Of a DNA stretch of 64,000 bases, positions 24,040 to 35,690 are shown one piece after another. The DNA comes from Vigna angularis (lineage: Eukaryota; Streptophyta; Magnoliopsida; Fabales; Fabaceae): contig NC_068974.1 in NCBI RefSeq assembly GCF_016808095.1, forward strand, positions 5,332,001 to 5,396,000. The letters are read 5' to 3'. The stretch's first letter is position 1. Each line of letters opens with the position of its first letter. Both the position numbers and the translations under genes were made by a program. The notes under the pieces were generated by a model. The model did no database searches. It saw nothing but the letters and a program-made list of their open reading frames with translations, and was not told the origin of the DNA.

Positions 24040-25465
24040 TGTTGAGACCTCGGCAAGCGTACCGAATCGTACAAGTAATAAATCAGTAAGTCCGAATATC
24101 GTTTCCCAAGAGATTTGTTATGTTTCACTAATTGTTAAAGTTTACTAATTTAGCGATTAATAAACGAAATTTAGTAACACAGATGAATTTTAGCATGCAG
24201 ATGAAAGTAAAGTGGTAAAAACAGTCTACTAAAAGTTCACTGGGGTTGAAATTCAAGTTCATCACTCCGGTAATTTTCTACTAACACAATTTCTCAAAAT
24301 TAAGCATCGACATCCTAGGCGCATGCAGTCCTGATTCCTCAGAGACAGTTCTTAATCATTCAAACTAAATTGCTAATTCCTTAGCTAATTCAATTATCAG
24401 ATTTGCCTTAAACACAATGTCACAGATGACTAAAAATTCCCTCCTATGTCTAGGACTCGAAATCCTTTAGCAGTTCTATCCTAGGTCCGTGGTCTCATAC
24501 ATTTTCCAATGATTTAACCGTTCAAATAGCTCAGATTTCCATCAAAAGCATGAAAAATAAGGATAGAACACAAAATTCATACAAGATCATGCATTAATAG
24601 AGAAATTACAAAGAGTTCAGAAATTTACTCTCAACCCCAGTGAAATGGAGTTTTAGCTACACATATACAACATAGAAGAGAGAAATGATGGATTGGATGG
24701 TGGAAATTGGTGAATTTCCACCATGGAAGCCCCTTGGAGCAGCTGCAGCAGCGTCCCTGGTCTTCTCCCCGTTCCAGATCCGGTTTTTCCAACTCTGAAT
24801 CAGCTTTTAACAAAATAATTGAGTCACGGGTTCATTTCTGGACGAACGTCCAATTTCCTGGACGAGCGTCCAACTTCTGGACGAGCGTCCCCTTCTTCGC
24901 GCTGGACGAGCGTCCTCTGCATGCTGGACGAGCGTCCTCTGCAAGCTGGACGAACGTTGGACGAGCGCTGGACGAGCGTTCTCACTCTGGACGAGCGCTG
25001 GACGAGCGTTCTCACTCTGGACGAGCGTCCTATGCCGAGCGTCGCTGCATGCTGGACGAGCGTCCTCTGCATGCTGGACGAGCGTCCCTTTTCTTCTAAG
25101 TGGCGCCCAGGCGCCCCTTTTTATATCGCGCCCGGGCGCGAAACTCTCTGTAAATGCGCGCCCGGGCGCCCTTTTTCTCACGCCCGGGCGCGACCCTCTC
25201 GGTAAAATCGCGCCCAGAGTCCTTTTTCTCACGCCCGGGCGCGAAACTTTCGGCAAAACATCATCCATTAAGCCTGGTCCAAGTCTTTTATGATATCCAA
25301 TCCTTATTTTTCATCAAAATAAACAACAAAAGCATCAAAAACATTTAAACAATCAAAATTATACTAATATCAACAATTATACACTTTTCATGAGAATTAA
25401 CACTAAAACTTACTCAAAAGCCCCACAATATAAGCAACAAAAACAAGTAAACTTTTCACCTATCA
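24040..25465 (-). repeat. LTR (3' LTR in element orientation)
   Basis: 1426 bp, TG...CA ends. Contains 13 copies of TGGACGAGCG or TGGACGAACG between about 24838 and 25089 and a GC-rich block of CGCCCGGGCGC palindromes at 25107-25250. Reading frames inside it are by-products of these repeats. Confidence 0.93.
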
Positions 25466-25480
25466 AACTCCCCCAAACTT
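25466..25480 (-). other. Polypurine tract
   Basis: On the minus strand AAGTTTGGGGGAGTT abuts the left LTR, as expected for second-strand priming. A second similar tract (AAGTTTGGGGG-like) occurs near 26044-26054. Confidence 0.85.
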
Positions 25481-26660
25481 ATATATTTTCGTGTCCTCAT
25501 GAAAATAGACAATAACAACACAATCGAACCCAACAAAGCAGTTAATATTCCATCACATAATATCTGACACAACAGTAAGGATTGTATCTACACCTCCAAA
25601 TATTCAGATCAAATGTTATACTTCTATATTGACAAGTTCTTGAATCCAAAATGATAAGACAACCAGAAAAAGAATACAACCACAATGCTCAATCTGTGTT
25701 TATCTCAACCTGCAAGTGTTTACAACTCCAATTCATACTCAAATTGTCATCAACTATTTCATCAACTTTTGCAAGTCATCTCATATACACTTCAAACATT
25801 CTGATTTAAATCAAAAGGACTTTCTCAGGTTATAACTTGGCTTGGCTAGAAGAAACATGGTTTTACAGGGAAACAAAACAACACTAAAGAAGAGGAGAAC
25901 AAGAACATAACAACAGTGAAACTTTATTCATCAACTACCTCTTCATTCATCACATAACACATTTTTTTGAATTTTTCTCTAATTTTGATACTTTTTTTTT
26001 TTCAATTTTTTCATCAGTTTAAGACTCAACTGATTATGATTTCCCCCAAACTTAATTTCTACCTATCATCTTGACAAATATGTTTCTCGTTCTCTTCTCC
26101 AAGAGTGTTGGATAAGGTAGATTGTTCTGTAAGAAGCTGAGGGTTCACAAAAATATATATAAGGCTCAAAGAGGATAACAAAGGATGAATATTCACATAA
26201 GGGTGGTCATCTGGCCAAGTAGTTAATTTCAAAAACAACAACTGCCTTTATCATTTCTAAACCAGAATGTATCGGTGTTAATAAGAATTATGCAAAAACC
26301 AAATTCATAGCAATAACAACTTCTCACTTGCTCTGAAAGCTTTCTCAGTATACTCAGATATTCAACTTCTGGGTCACCATCAATCAGATTCAAGAATAAA
26401 TCATATATAATCATAACACAAGTTCTAAAACTCAGATTCTGCAATAACAATCTCACAATCATGCCAGTTATCATGGACAAAATTCCAAATTCAAATTCAA
26501 ACTTCAAACACACAATTCACAATCAAATCATTGCAGAAACATAATTCAATCCACACAACCAGACATATTCAGATTCAATCCACACAACCAAAAGAACTGA
26601 AAACATAAAAAGATAGAGTTAGAAAGCTGGGTTGCCTCCCAGTAAGCGCTTGTTTAACGT
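25481..26660. other. Non-coding 3' internal region of the Athila-type element
   Basis: About 1.2 kb between the gag-protease stop and the polypurine tract. No pol domain can be recognised on either strand. This is where reverse transcriptase and integrase would normally follow. Confidence 0.6.
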
Positions 26661-26673
26661 CGTTAGCTTGACA

Positions 26674-29097
26674 CTAAGAAGCACTCCGTGGTTGATCCAG
26701 GGGTTTGACATCATTCAGAAGTGAAGGTAGCAACTTCAAGTGCAACTTCTGTTCTCTTTTCTCTTCTTCCTCAGATGGAATCTCCTTTAAAACATCCAGA
26801 TTAAGAGGTGAGGATATATGCTTCCTCTTCTGTGTAATCATGCAGACTTCCTCAAGTTCATCAATTTGAAAGCATGTATCTTCATCATTTGGGTGAGACA
26901 TTGCTTCAAAGACATTGAAATTTACTTCTTCATCCTCAACTCTCACTTTGAGCTTTCCCTTATCAACATCAATCAACACTCGAGCAGTCTTCATGAATGG
27001 CCTTCCCAGAATCAGAGGAATTTCTATATCTTCTTTCATTTCCATGACAACAAAATCCACCGGAAATAAGAATTTATCTACCTTTACCAGAACATCTTCT
27101 ACTACTCCCTGTGGATATTTGATCGACCTGTCTGCCAATTGTAGAGTCATGCGTGTGGGCTTCAACTCTAATTCTCCAATCTTCTTAAACATTGACAGAG
27201 GCATAAGATTGATGCTGGCTCCAAGATCAATTAACGCATTCCCAATAGCCAGTTCACCAATGGTGCATGGAATTGTAAAACTACCTGGATCTTTAAACTT
27301 TGGAGGAAGCAACTTCTGAATGATAGCACTGCATTGGCCCTGTACTTCTATAGTTTCTTCCTCAATATACTTCTTCTTCTTCTTAGTGAGCAAATCTTTC
27401 ATGAATCTTGAATAAGCAGGTATTTGTTTCAGTGCTTCTGAGAAAGGCATCTTGATTTCCAATTTCTTGAAAATATCAATAAAACTCTGGAACTGTCTTT
27501 CCTTATCCTTTCTACAGACAACCATTGGATATGGAAGAGGTTTCTCATACACATGTTCTTTCTTTTTCTCTCCTTCTCTCTCTTTTTCTTCATCTCCCTG
27601 TTTACTCATCTCATCTTTTTCTTCACTCACTTTTTTCTCAATCCCTCTTTCTTCCAGAATTCTTCCTGATCTTGTAGTAATAACATTGCAGTCTGCCTTT
27701 GGATTTACTTCAGTGTTTGCCCCAAAGTCTTTCTCTGGTTTTTCTTCCAACTTCTTAGCTAATTGACCCACCTGAATCTCCAAATTCCTAAGTGAGGCTT
27801 CTGTGCTTTTATGGTTGGAAATTGATACCTGCATAAACTGCTGAAGAGTTTCTTCCAGTTTTGAAGTTCTGTCTGTCAGAGTAGGTTGTTGCTGAAAGTT
27901 CTGTGGAGGTGGTCTGTTGAAAGGAGCAGCTTGTCCCATACTCGGATGAGGTCTCCATCCTTGATTAAAACTTTGACGTTGATCATAATTCGTCTGAAGA
28001 CCTTGATTTCCCATATAGTGCACTTCTTCATGAGACATGCTTTGCACTGCACATTGACCATTATTATGATTTCCTCCGCACAATTGACAACTCTGAACCA
28101 TCTGATGTTGAAATTGAGAAACATTCTGCAGTTCTTTAGGTAGCTGAGATAACTTCTTCATTAATGTCTCAAGTTGCTGAGTCATAATCTTGTTCTGAGC
28201 TAGTAAAGCATCTTGAGTTTGAAGTTGAAGAACACCTTTTTGTTGAAATTGAGCTCTCTCACTCTGAACTTCATTATCATTTGCAGCCATATTTTCAATC
28301 AGATCATGTGCTTCTTCAGGTGTCTTCCATCTGATACTACCTCCAGCTGAGGCATCTAACATTAACTTTGTTTGAGATTTCAGCCCTCCAAGAAACAGAT
28401 TTAACATTGTAGGCTCATCAAATCCATGAGTAGGGGTTTTTCTCAATAGGCCTTTGAATCTATCCCATGCTTGACCTAGAGTTTCATCAGCATCTTGTTG
28501 AAAAGAAGAGATCTCCTGCTTCCCCTTATTGACTTTGGACTGAGGGAAGAACTTATTCAGAAATTTAGCAACCACATCATCCCAGACTGTCAGACTATTC
28601 TCTGGAAAATAATTCAGCCACATTTTTGCATTACCAGCCAATGAGAATGGAAATAAGCTGAGTCGGATTGCTTCATCTGGAACCTGATGAATCCTCACTG
28701 TATTACAGATCTCCATGAAAGTAGCCAAGTGAGTGTATGGATTCTCGTGAGATAATCCATGAAATTGATTGTTCTGCACCAGATGAATAAGAGCTGGCTT
28801 CATCTCCATGTTAGCAGCATTCACCACTGGTCTTGCAATACTGTTGAAGTGCAGAGGTCCTGAGAAAGTATTATAATCTGCAAGAGTACGTCTTCCTTGC
28901 CCAGAACCTTCTCCAGTGCGATTATCTTCCATTTCTTCTTTTTCTTGCCCGGATGAAAAGTCCAGAATTTCTTCAGAAATAGCAGAGGCTTCTCTGGATT
29001 CTCTACTTTGTCTCCTTCTTCTGCTGTTGTTCCTTCGAGCAGTTCTTTCAATTTCCAGATCAAAAAGTAGATTTTCAACCTGTTCTCTGCTTCTCAT
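26674..29097 (-). CDS. Athila-type Gag-protease polyprotein
   Basis: 807 aa from the ATG at 29097 (MRSREQVENLLFDLE); upstream codons extend the frame to 29175, but this Met opens the conserved region. Order: basic/acidic N-terminus; retrotransposon Gag core (FHGLSHENPYTHLATF; AGNAKMWLNYFPENS; FPQSKVNKGKQEI); zinc knuckle CQLCGGNHNNGQC with a shortened spacing; coiled-coil-like region; aspartic protease with ALIDLGASINLMPLSMF and LILGRPFMKTARVLID. The DLGAS form of the protease motif is usual for Athila relatives. It forms the capsid and its processing enzyme. The frame is fully open, unlike most transposon genes in this window, fitting recent insertion. No pol follows. Confidence 0.9.
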   Translation of the reverse strand: MRSREQVENLLFDLEIERTARRNNSRRRRQSRESREASAISEEILDFSSGQEKEEMEDNRTGEGSGQGRRTLADYNTFSGPLHFNSIARPVVNAANMEMKPALIHLVQNNQFHGLSHENPYTHLATFMEICNTVRIHQVPDEAIRLSLFPFSLAGNAKMWLNYFPENSLTVWDDVVAKFLNKFFPQSKVNKGKQEISSFQQDADETLGQAWDRFKGLLRKTPTHGFDEPTMLNLFLGGLKSQTKLMLDASAGGSIRWKTPEEAHDLIENMAANDNEVQSERAQFQQKGVLQLQTQDALLAQNKIMTQQLETLMKKLSQLPKELQNVSQFQHQMVQSCQLCGGNHNNGQCAVQSMSHEEVHYMGNQGLQTNYDQRQSFNQGWRPHPSMGQAAPFNRPPPQNFQQQPTLTDRTSKLEETLQQFMQVSISNHKSTEASLRNLEIQVGQLAKKLEEKPEKDFGANTEVNPKADCNVITTRSGRILEERGIEKKVSEEKDEMSKQGDEEKEREGEKKKEHVYEKPLPYPMVVCRKDKERQFQSFIDIFKKLEIKMPFSEALKQIPAYSRFMKDLLTKKKKKYIEEETIEVQGQCSAIIQKLLPPKFKDPGSFTIPCTIGELAIGNALIDLGASINLMPLSMFKKIGELELKPTRMTLQLADRSIKYPQGVVEDVLVKVDKFLFPVDFVVMEMKEDIEIPLILGRPFMKTARVLIDVDKGKLKVRVEDEEVNFNVFEAMSHPNDEDTCFQIDELEEVCMITQKRKHISSPLNLDVLKEIPSEEEEKREQKLHLKLLPSLLNDVKPLDQPRSAS

Positions 29098-29263
29098 ACA
29101 AAACACAAACCAAAAAGAAACAATCCAAAAATACACAATCTCTACAGATGATAACAAATATGCACAAGAATTCAAATATAATCACAATACACACTTAAAC
29201 AACAGATAGCTAAAATCAACTAAACCAGATAAACAACAAACAATCAACGAAAACAAAAACAAA

Positions 29264-29281
29264 TCCCCGGCAACGGCGCCA
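29264..29281 (-). other. Primer-binding site for tRNA-Asp(GUC)
   Basis: The + strand TCCCCGGCAACGGCGCCA equals the 3' end, with CCA, of plant tRNA-Asp, so the minus strand is complementary over 18 nt. It lies 6 nt inside the right LTR. tRNA-Asp priming is typical for Athila-group elements. Confidence 0.88.
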
Positions 29282-29287
29282 AAAACT

Positions 29288-30713
29288 TGTTGAGACCTCG
29301 GCAAGCGTACCGAATCGTACAAGTAATAAATCAGTAAGTCCGAATATCGTTTTCCAAGAGATTTGTTATGTTTCACTAATTGTTAAAGTTTACTAATTTA
29401 GCGATTAATAAACGAAATTTAGTAACACAGATGAATTTTAGCATGCAGATGAAAGTAAAGTGGTAAAAACAGTCTACTAAAAGTTCACTGGGGTTGAAAT
29501 TCAAGTTCATCACTCCGGTAATTTTCTACTAACACAATTTCTCAAAATTAAGCATCGACATCCTAGGCGCATGCAGTCCTGATTCCTCAGAGACAGTTCT
29601 TAATCATTCAAACTAAATTGCTAATTCCTTAGCTAATTCAATTATCAGATTTGCCTTAAACACAATGTCACAGATGACTAAAAATTCCCTCCTATGTCTA
29701 GGACTCGAAATCCTTTAGCAGTTCTATCCTAGGTCCGTGGTCTCATACATTTTCCAATGATTTAACCGTTCAAATAGCTCAGATTTCCATCAAAAGCATG
29801 AAAAATAAGGATAGAACACAAAATTCATACAAGATCATGCATTAATAGAGAAATTACAAAGAGTTCAGAAATTTACTCTCAACCCCAGTGAAATGGAGTT
29901 TTAGCTACACATATACAACATAGAAGAGAGAAATGATGGATTGGATGGTGGAAATTGGTGAATTTCCACCATGGAAGCCCCTTGGAGCAGCTGCAGCAGC
30001 GTCCCTGGTCTTCTCCCCGTTCCAGATCCGGTTTTTCCAACTCTGAATCAGCTTTTAACAAAATAATTGAGTCACGGGTTCATTTCTGGACGAACGTCCA
30101 ATTTCCTGGACGAGCGTCCAACTTCTGGACGAGCGTCCCCTTCTTCGCGCTGGACGAGCGTCCTCTGCATGCTGGACGAGCGTCCTCTGCAAGCTGGACG
30201 AACGTTGGACGAGCGCTGGACGAGCGTTCTCACTCTGGACGAGCGCTGGACGAGCGTTCTCACTCTGGACGAGCGTCCTATGCCGAGCGTCGCTGCATGC
30301 TGGACGAGCGTCCTCTGCATGCTGGACGAGCGTCCCTTTTCTTCTAAGTGGCGCCCAGGCGCCCCTTTTTATATCGCGCCCGGGCGCGAAACTCTCTGTA
30401 AATGCGCGCCCGGGCGCCCTTTTTCTCACGCCCGGGCGCGACCCTCTCGGTAAAATCGCGCCCAGAGTCCTTTTTCTCACGCCCGGGCGCGAAACTTTCG
30501 GCAAAACATCATCCATTAAGCCTGGTCCAAGTCTTTTATGATATCCAATCCTTATTTTTCATCAAAATAAACAACAAAAGCATCAAAAACATTTAAACAA
30601 TCAAAATTATACTAATATCAACAATTATACACTTTTCATGAGAATTAACACTAAAACTTACTCAAAAGCCCCACAATATAAGCAACAAAAACAAGTAAAC
30701 TTTTCACCTATCA
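29288..30713 (-). repeat. LTR (5' LTR in element orientation)
   Basis: 1426 bp, same length and, by eye, almost identical to the copy at 24040-25465, including the TGGACGAGCG repeats (about 30086-30337) and the CGCCCGGGCGC block. Confidence 0.93.
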
Positions 30714-30718
30714 GTGTC

Positions 30719-31160
30719 CTCGTCGTCGTTTTGATTGAGAGGAAGAGGGAGATCCGATGTAACCAAACACAGAGGGTTGTCTTGGGCGCGCATGTGGAAC
30801 ACGTGATGAGGATGCGGCTGCCGCTCCTCCATCACGCACTCGCAAGACGTGCACTCCGTGATCGAACGCCCGCTGTTTGTCATCGCGCAACGGCCCTGCA
30901 ATGCCGAGCAGTACAAGCACTTCATTTTTCCTACTGTGAGCCTTGCCGCTTTTCTTTTCGCACCTTATTACTGCGATTCTTACCGACTTACTACAACAAA
31001 GCGTTGGCTTCTGTGTGTGGCAGTGAGGGTGAGGAAGATAATGGTGCATGGAGAGAAGTGAGCATCACAAGTAGAAGCAGCCATAATGACAGCAACTTCA
31101 TGGTCTCTAGCATTGGAAATATGAACATCATGGCTTCTATGGATAAATTCTTCAATCACT
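30719..31160. other. GC-richer gene-like DNA flanking the Athila insertion
   Basis: Continuous with 23700-24039 before the retrotransposon inserted. Composition and several overlapping frames suggest a captured host-gene fragment, but no domain is recognised on either strand. Confidence 0.3.
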
Positions 31161-31879
31161 GATTGTCTAACAAAACCAAATTTGGATAAACAGGAGAAGA
31201 TGCTTAAACTTTCAGAGGTATATTAAATTTAAAAATAAAATCATTTTACTAAATTATAATTCTTTTACGTTTTTTAAATTATTTTTAATAATTAATTTTA
31301 ATTTTTTACTTTCTTATAAACATTTTTACAATTAAATATAACATTAACAATTAACATTTTATATTACTTTAATAACTAGGGACATTTTGATAATCTTAAA
31401 TTTCTACCCATTAAACAAATTTTTTTATTCTGTCATATCAATCAAATCCTACACCAATTCTCACAAACTTTACTTCTAAATCCACCATCGATTACTTCCA
31501 AATCCACTCAAACAAACAACAAAAAAATTACTCTCAAATCCCCTCAAATTCATTCAATCACTCTCCCCCAAATCATCTCCTCCAAATACCCTCAAGTAAA
31601 GTTATGCCATGATATAATCAATTGTTATGTTATAAAACATGTAAATGTTTTGTAAAAAGGTATAAATTTTCCTTAAGACATAATAAATACAAAGTGCATA
31701 AATTAAAATAAATTTCACAATAAACAGATTTAAAGCTCATATAATAATTTTTTTAAGAAATCCTTTAATGTACTTTAATATATGTGGATAATAGTAATAA
31801 AATGATTTCCACACATGGAATTAAAGAATCAGCTTACCACAACAAAAGAAATTTTAAGATAAGTAATTGTAAAATAATT

Positions 31880-32515
31880 CAATTTTTCAACTACTCCACA
31901 AGGTGTGACATAGGCTCCCCTGTTTTGGTAGAAGTTTAGTATTAGGATCTATGAATGTGTTAACAAATTTTGAATTCATCAACCATATTTCCTTTAAAAT
32001 ATCCAATGCATACTTCCTTTCAGACATAATAATACCATCATTAGATTGTGTCACTTCAATACCCAAGAAATATCCAAGTTTGCCAAGATCTTTGGTCTGA
32101 AAATAGTTACAAAATTGTTGTTTCATCTGAGAGATGTCATGACTGTTACTACTTGTAAGAACGATGTCATCAACATATATTATCAAGTAGACACATCCAA
32201 CACCCAAGTGACGATAAAAGACTGAATGATCTACCTCACATCGAGTCATACCAAATTGTTGAACAACATTACTAAATTTTCCAAACCAGACTTGAGATTG
32301 TTTTAGGCCATATAAGGACTTGCGAAGACAGCATATCAATCCAAAAGACTCCTCTTGAGAAACAAATTCTAAAGGTTGCTCCATATAAATCTCTTTTTGC
32401 AAATCTCTGTTGAGGAATACATTTTCTACCTCGAGATGATAAAGAGGTCATTGTTGAAGAGCCATCATGGCTACAAATAAACTAACAGAAATTATCTTTG
32501 TCATTGGAGAAAAAA
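31880..32515 (-). pseudogene. Ty1/copia reverse transcriptase fragment
   Basis: Minus-strand translation includes LQKEIYMEQPLEFV, LRKSLYGLKQSQVWFGKF, DHSVFYRHL, the catalytic YVDDIVLTSSN, KDLGKLGYFLGIEV and SERKYALDILKE: successive blocks of the copia RVT_2 domain. An in-frame TGA at 32448-32450 replaces an expected Trp (MALQQ-stop-PLYHLEVENVFLN). Homology stops after DPNTKLLPKQGS, before RNase H. Integrase upstream is missing here; a copia integrase-tail remnant on the same strand lies at 36190-36690 and may come from the same element. Confidence 0.88.
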
Positions 32516-33834
32516 TATATATAGACAGGTCAGATGCACAAGTGATATAAAATAGGTCAAAAGAAACAATAACAACAACAACGGAAGAAGCATGGATGAA
32601 TATGAAAGAAAAACCCTAAAATTCCAAAATTCTCCAATATACCAAACACAAATATAAAAAGGGAAAAAAAATACAAACACTCTAAATCATTGTCAAAGAA
32701 AATGAGAAAAAGGAAAAACCCAATAAATATATATATATATATATATATATTGACCATTCAATAAAACATTAATAAGAATATGAGTTTTATAAAATCCATA
32801 GTCTTAAATTTACAAATATTAAATTAAAACCTCACAGTGACGCGTGAAATAAATGCTCTTAATAAAATAGTTGTTAAATTGATTTTAGCATGTGTTTGAA
32901 TGAACTTTCTTTTAATGACTTTTAAGAAGAAAAAGTTAAAAAATAAATAAATAAATTCTATTAAACTAAATTAATTTGTGTAAAAATTAATAAAAAGTAA
33001 GAAAATCTATATAAATTATTTTATAAATTAATTTGTGAATAAACTAATTTTAACCTATAAAGTATTTTCGCATATTTTTCTCATTTGTTAGAAAGAATTT
33101 ATCCCGATAAGTATTTAATGACTTCACTAGATGATTATCCAAAGAAGAGTTGAACACCAACAAACATAAACAAACATAGAAGTCTTTAGAGTTTGTGTTG
33201 TTTCACAATTATCGAATGGCACGAAACTAGACACTGCCAAAACGCAATCTATTTCCCGCATATTACGCCTAAATTTGTTATACGTATGTCAACATTGATG
33301 GCTTTCACAGTCTTCAACGTTTCTTCACATATAAGCCAATTGCTACTTTAGAATCATTCTTTGAATCAAAAAATTCAATGAAAAGTTGGGCCAGTCAGAT
33401 AGTTTATCTGCTTCGAACTAAGCAAAATAAAATATATAAAAATTTTAAAATTTAAATATATTTTAATTTTGTATAAAATCTTATTTCGCACTATATGATT
33501 TTGTTTTCCTCAATATTCAAGGCTAAACACGAATAACCTTTTAATATAAACTAAAACCAAAGTGTTAATTTTTTAGATTAAAAATATATTTAACTAAAAA
33601 TTCAATTACTTTTAGCCTCGGGTGTATATTGTATTTTAAAAGTTAATAATTCATTGTGGGAACAAATTGATTTCAATTATTTTATTGATTTCTCTTCTGC
33701 TAATGGTTAAGAACTAATCAATAAGATTTTCCTCTTTAGTTCTATTTAGTTTTTGTCGTATACAAACAATGTGAAGAATCTAGAAGAATGATTACCCATC
33801 TTCCTCTTCCTATTTTTAAATAATAAACAATATA

Positions 33835-33837
<3 letters not shown>

Positions 33838-33886
<49 letters not shown>
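33838..33886. repeat. (AT)n microsatellite
   Basis: A perfect AT dinucleotide run of about 48 bp. Confidence 0.9.
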
Positions 33887-33891
<5 letters not shown>

Positions 33892-34957
33892 TATATGCTT
33901 ATTGATATATATAAAATCTAAAATCTAACGGATCGAAGTTTGATTAAATTGGAGTTTAATAAAACAAACTAGCATTTAATATTTGTAATGTAAATGTTTA
34001 TTTTATATTTAAAATTTATTAATAAATGGTTTATATTGTGATTGAATTTTGAACTTAATTATTGTCATTTAAAAAAAATAAAATTCAATTAAAATATAAG
34101 AAAAAATTAAAATTATTTTCATATTTTATTTTACAAAAAGTAATTCTTGCAAATATTTTCCTTTCATAGAGTTGTAATTTATATAGATTGTTTATTGACT
34201 CGGACCATTCCATATTTGTATTAACTAAGTGAAATTGGATTTTTTTTGCCTTTAAAAACTGAAAAAAAAAAATAGCGCAAGAAGTTAAAATAAAACACGG
34301 AATTTATTTTGTAGATTATTTATGCACGATTTTACGTTATCATGTTTTAACGTTAAATACTTATTAACTTTACTGAAGATTAATATATTTCTAATAACTT
34401 TTAATGGGTTTTCGTAACTACGTCTTTTGAGCATGACCTGATACACTTTTGTTTTAAGTCAAATCGATATATTCTAATAGAAATTAAATATTATTTTGCA
34501 TTTATTTTACTTTTTTGTGCGTTTTAGCTGAAGTTAAAAAAAAAACTGTCACATGAAATTTTAAATATGCATAGAAGGATCCTACAAAATGAAAAGTGTA
34601 TAATACATAGTTAAACAAAACAATTTACATATAGATATCAGATAAATGAGTTTTTATTTGTTTAGAAATACTTTACGATAAAAAAAAAAAAAACTAACAA
34701 AAGAACTCTTTAGATGGCCAATTCTAATAGATTCTCGCATTTGTTCTTTTCCTATTCTATTTACCTCCTTTAGTAATTTGTTCTCTGATTTTCTACTCAA
34801 CCAATTTCTTAGTTATCCGAATCAATATCTTAATTTGTTTTCCTTGTGACATCGAATGACTAATTTGATATATACTTTCACGAGTCTCCAAGTCCAAAAA
34901 AAAGGTTATTGATTACCTCAAGCACATGATAATGCCAAATTATAATTATTATCATCT

Positions 34958-34962
<5 letters not shown>

Positions 34963-35012
<50 letters not shown>
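34963..35012. repeat. (AT)n microsatellite
   Basis: A perfect AT dinucleotide run of about 50 bp. Confidence 0.9.
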
Positions 35013-35014
<2 letters not shown>

Positions 35015-35299
35015 TGGTAATAAATTTTAGAGATTGAATTAGACTTAAATTTTATTATCTTAATATCATATAAAAATCATTTAAATTCTACTTTAGTTGA
35101 AATTTTGATATATCTTATCACTTAGTGTCAAACTCTCTTTAATTTTCACACTAGATATCTATGATATGAATGTACAATATCCTTAACATTATAAGGAGAT
35201 GTATTGAAGATTGGACATTGATAAGAGGTAAAGTCAAATTATAATACATACACTTTTATTCAGTTGGATTAGTGAAGATGAGTTGGACTTAAATTTTGC

Positions 35300-35690
35300 T
35301 AAGGATTAAATATACATTTAATTCTTAAACTTGGATTCAAAATTGGAATTTGTTTCAGTTTCAAACTTTGATACAATTTAGTCTTTAAACTTTAAAAATA
35401 AATAAATATAATCATTTTAAACCAGTTGCATAAATTTTTTTTGACATATTAAACCACATTTCAGGTTGACATTTGAGTTGTTACACCATTTGATATATTT
35501 CAACTCAAATGTCATCTAGAACATCGTTTAAAAAGTAAAAAAAAGTTGACGACATTGGTTAAAAATACTTATCCATTAATTTTTTTTTTAATTTAGAAAC
35601 CAAAATGTATTAAAATTTGGGACATGAACGAACTCCAATATTGTTTCCAAATTTAAGGACTAAAAACATATTTAACGCTAGATTTAAGAA
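35300..35690. mobile_element. MITE-like element with long terminal inverted repeats
   Basis: The left end (GATTAAATATACATTTAATT, CTTAAACTTGGA, TTTGATACAATTTAGTC) is matched in reverse complement at the right end (GTTAAATATGTTTTTAGTCC, CTTAAATTTGGA, TTTAATACATTTTGGT), with arms of about 90 bp. It resembles the widespread plant MITE family with TTTTAGTCC-type ends. A target duplication could not be fixed; GCTA occurs at both borders. Confidence 0.6.

Larger units (their letters stand above)
24035..30718 (-). mobile_element. Non-autonomous Athila-type Ty3/gypsy retrotransposon, 6674 bp, TSD gtgtc
   Basis: Two LTRs of 1426 bp (24040-25465 and 29288-30713) begin TGTTGAGACC and end CACCTATCA, flanked by the 5-bp duplication gtgtc (24035-24039, 30714-30718). 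The element is transcribed from the minus strand: primer-binding site complementary to tRNA-Asp beside the right LTR, polypurine tract beside the left LTR. The internal region encodes only gag-protease; no reverse transcriptase, RNase H or integrase is recognisable, so it must depend on a partner. The segment TTGCCTCCCAGTAAGCGCTT at about 26632-26651 is a hallmark of Athila-related elements. By eye the LTRs differ at one position (ATCGTTTCCC against ATCGTTTTCC), implying very recent insertion. Confidence 0.93.
23515..31603. mobile_element. Probable older DNA transposon split by the Athila insertion
   Basis: TTCACTTGAGGGTATAACAC at about 23520 resembles the reverse complement of the sequence near 31585-31603 (TACTTGAGGGTATTTGG), and similarity continues inward around GAGAGTGATTGAATGAATTTG-like text and GGATTTAGA. 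Removing the 24040-30713 retrotransposon would leave a unit of about 1.4 kb with diverged inverted ends. It includes GC-richer, gene-like DNA at 23700-24039 and 30719-31160. No target duplication or transposase was found, so the class is undetermined. Confidence 0.35.

Noticed and set aside
24707..25348. Several long reading frames on both strands in each LTR
   Set aside because: They arise from the TGGACGAGCG and CGCCCGGGCGC repeats (for example repeated TLVQ or LDER residues) and occur identically in both LTRs.
29264..29281. tRNA-Asp gene
   Set aside because: Only the 18-nt 3' end including CCA is present next to an LTR, so it is a primer-binding site.
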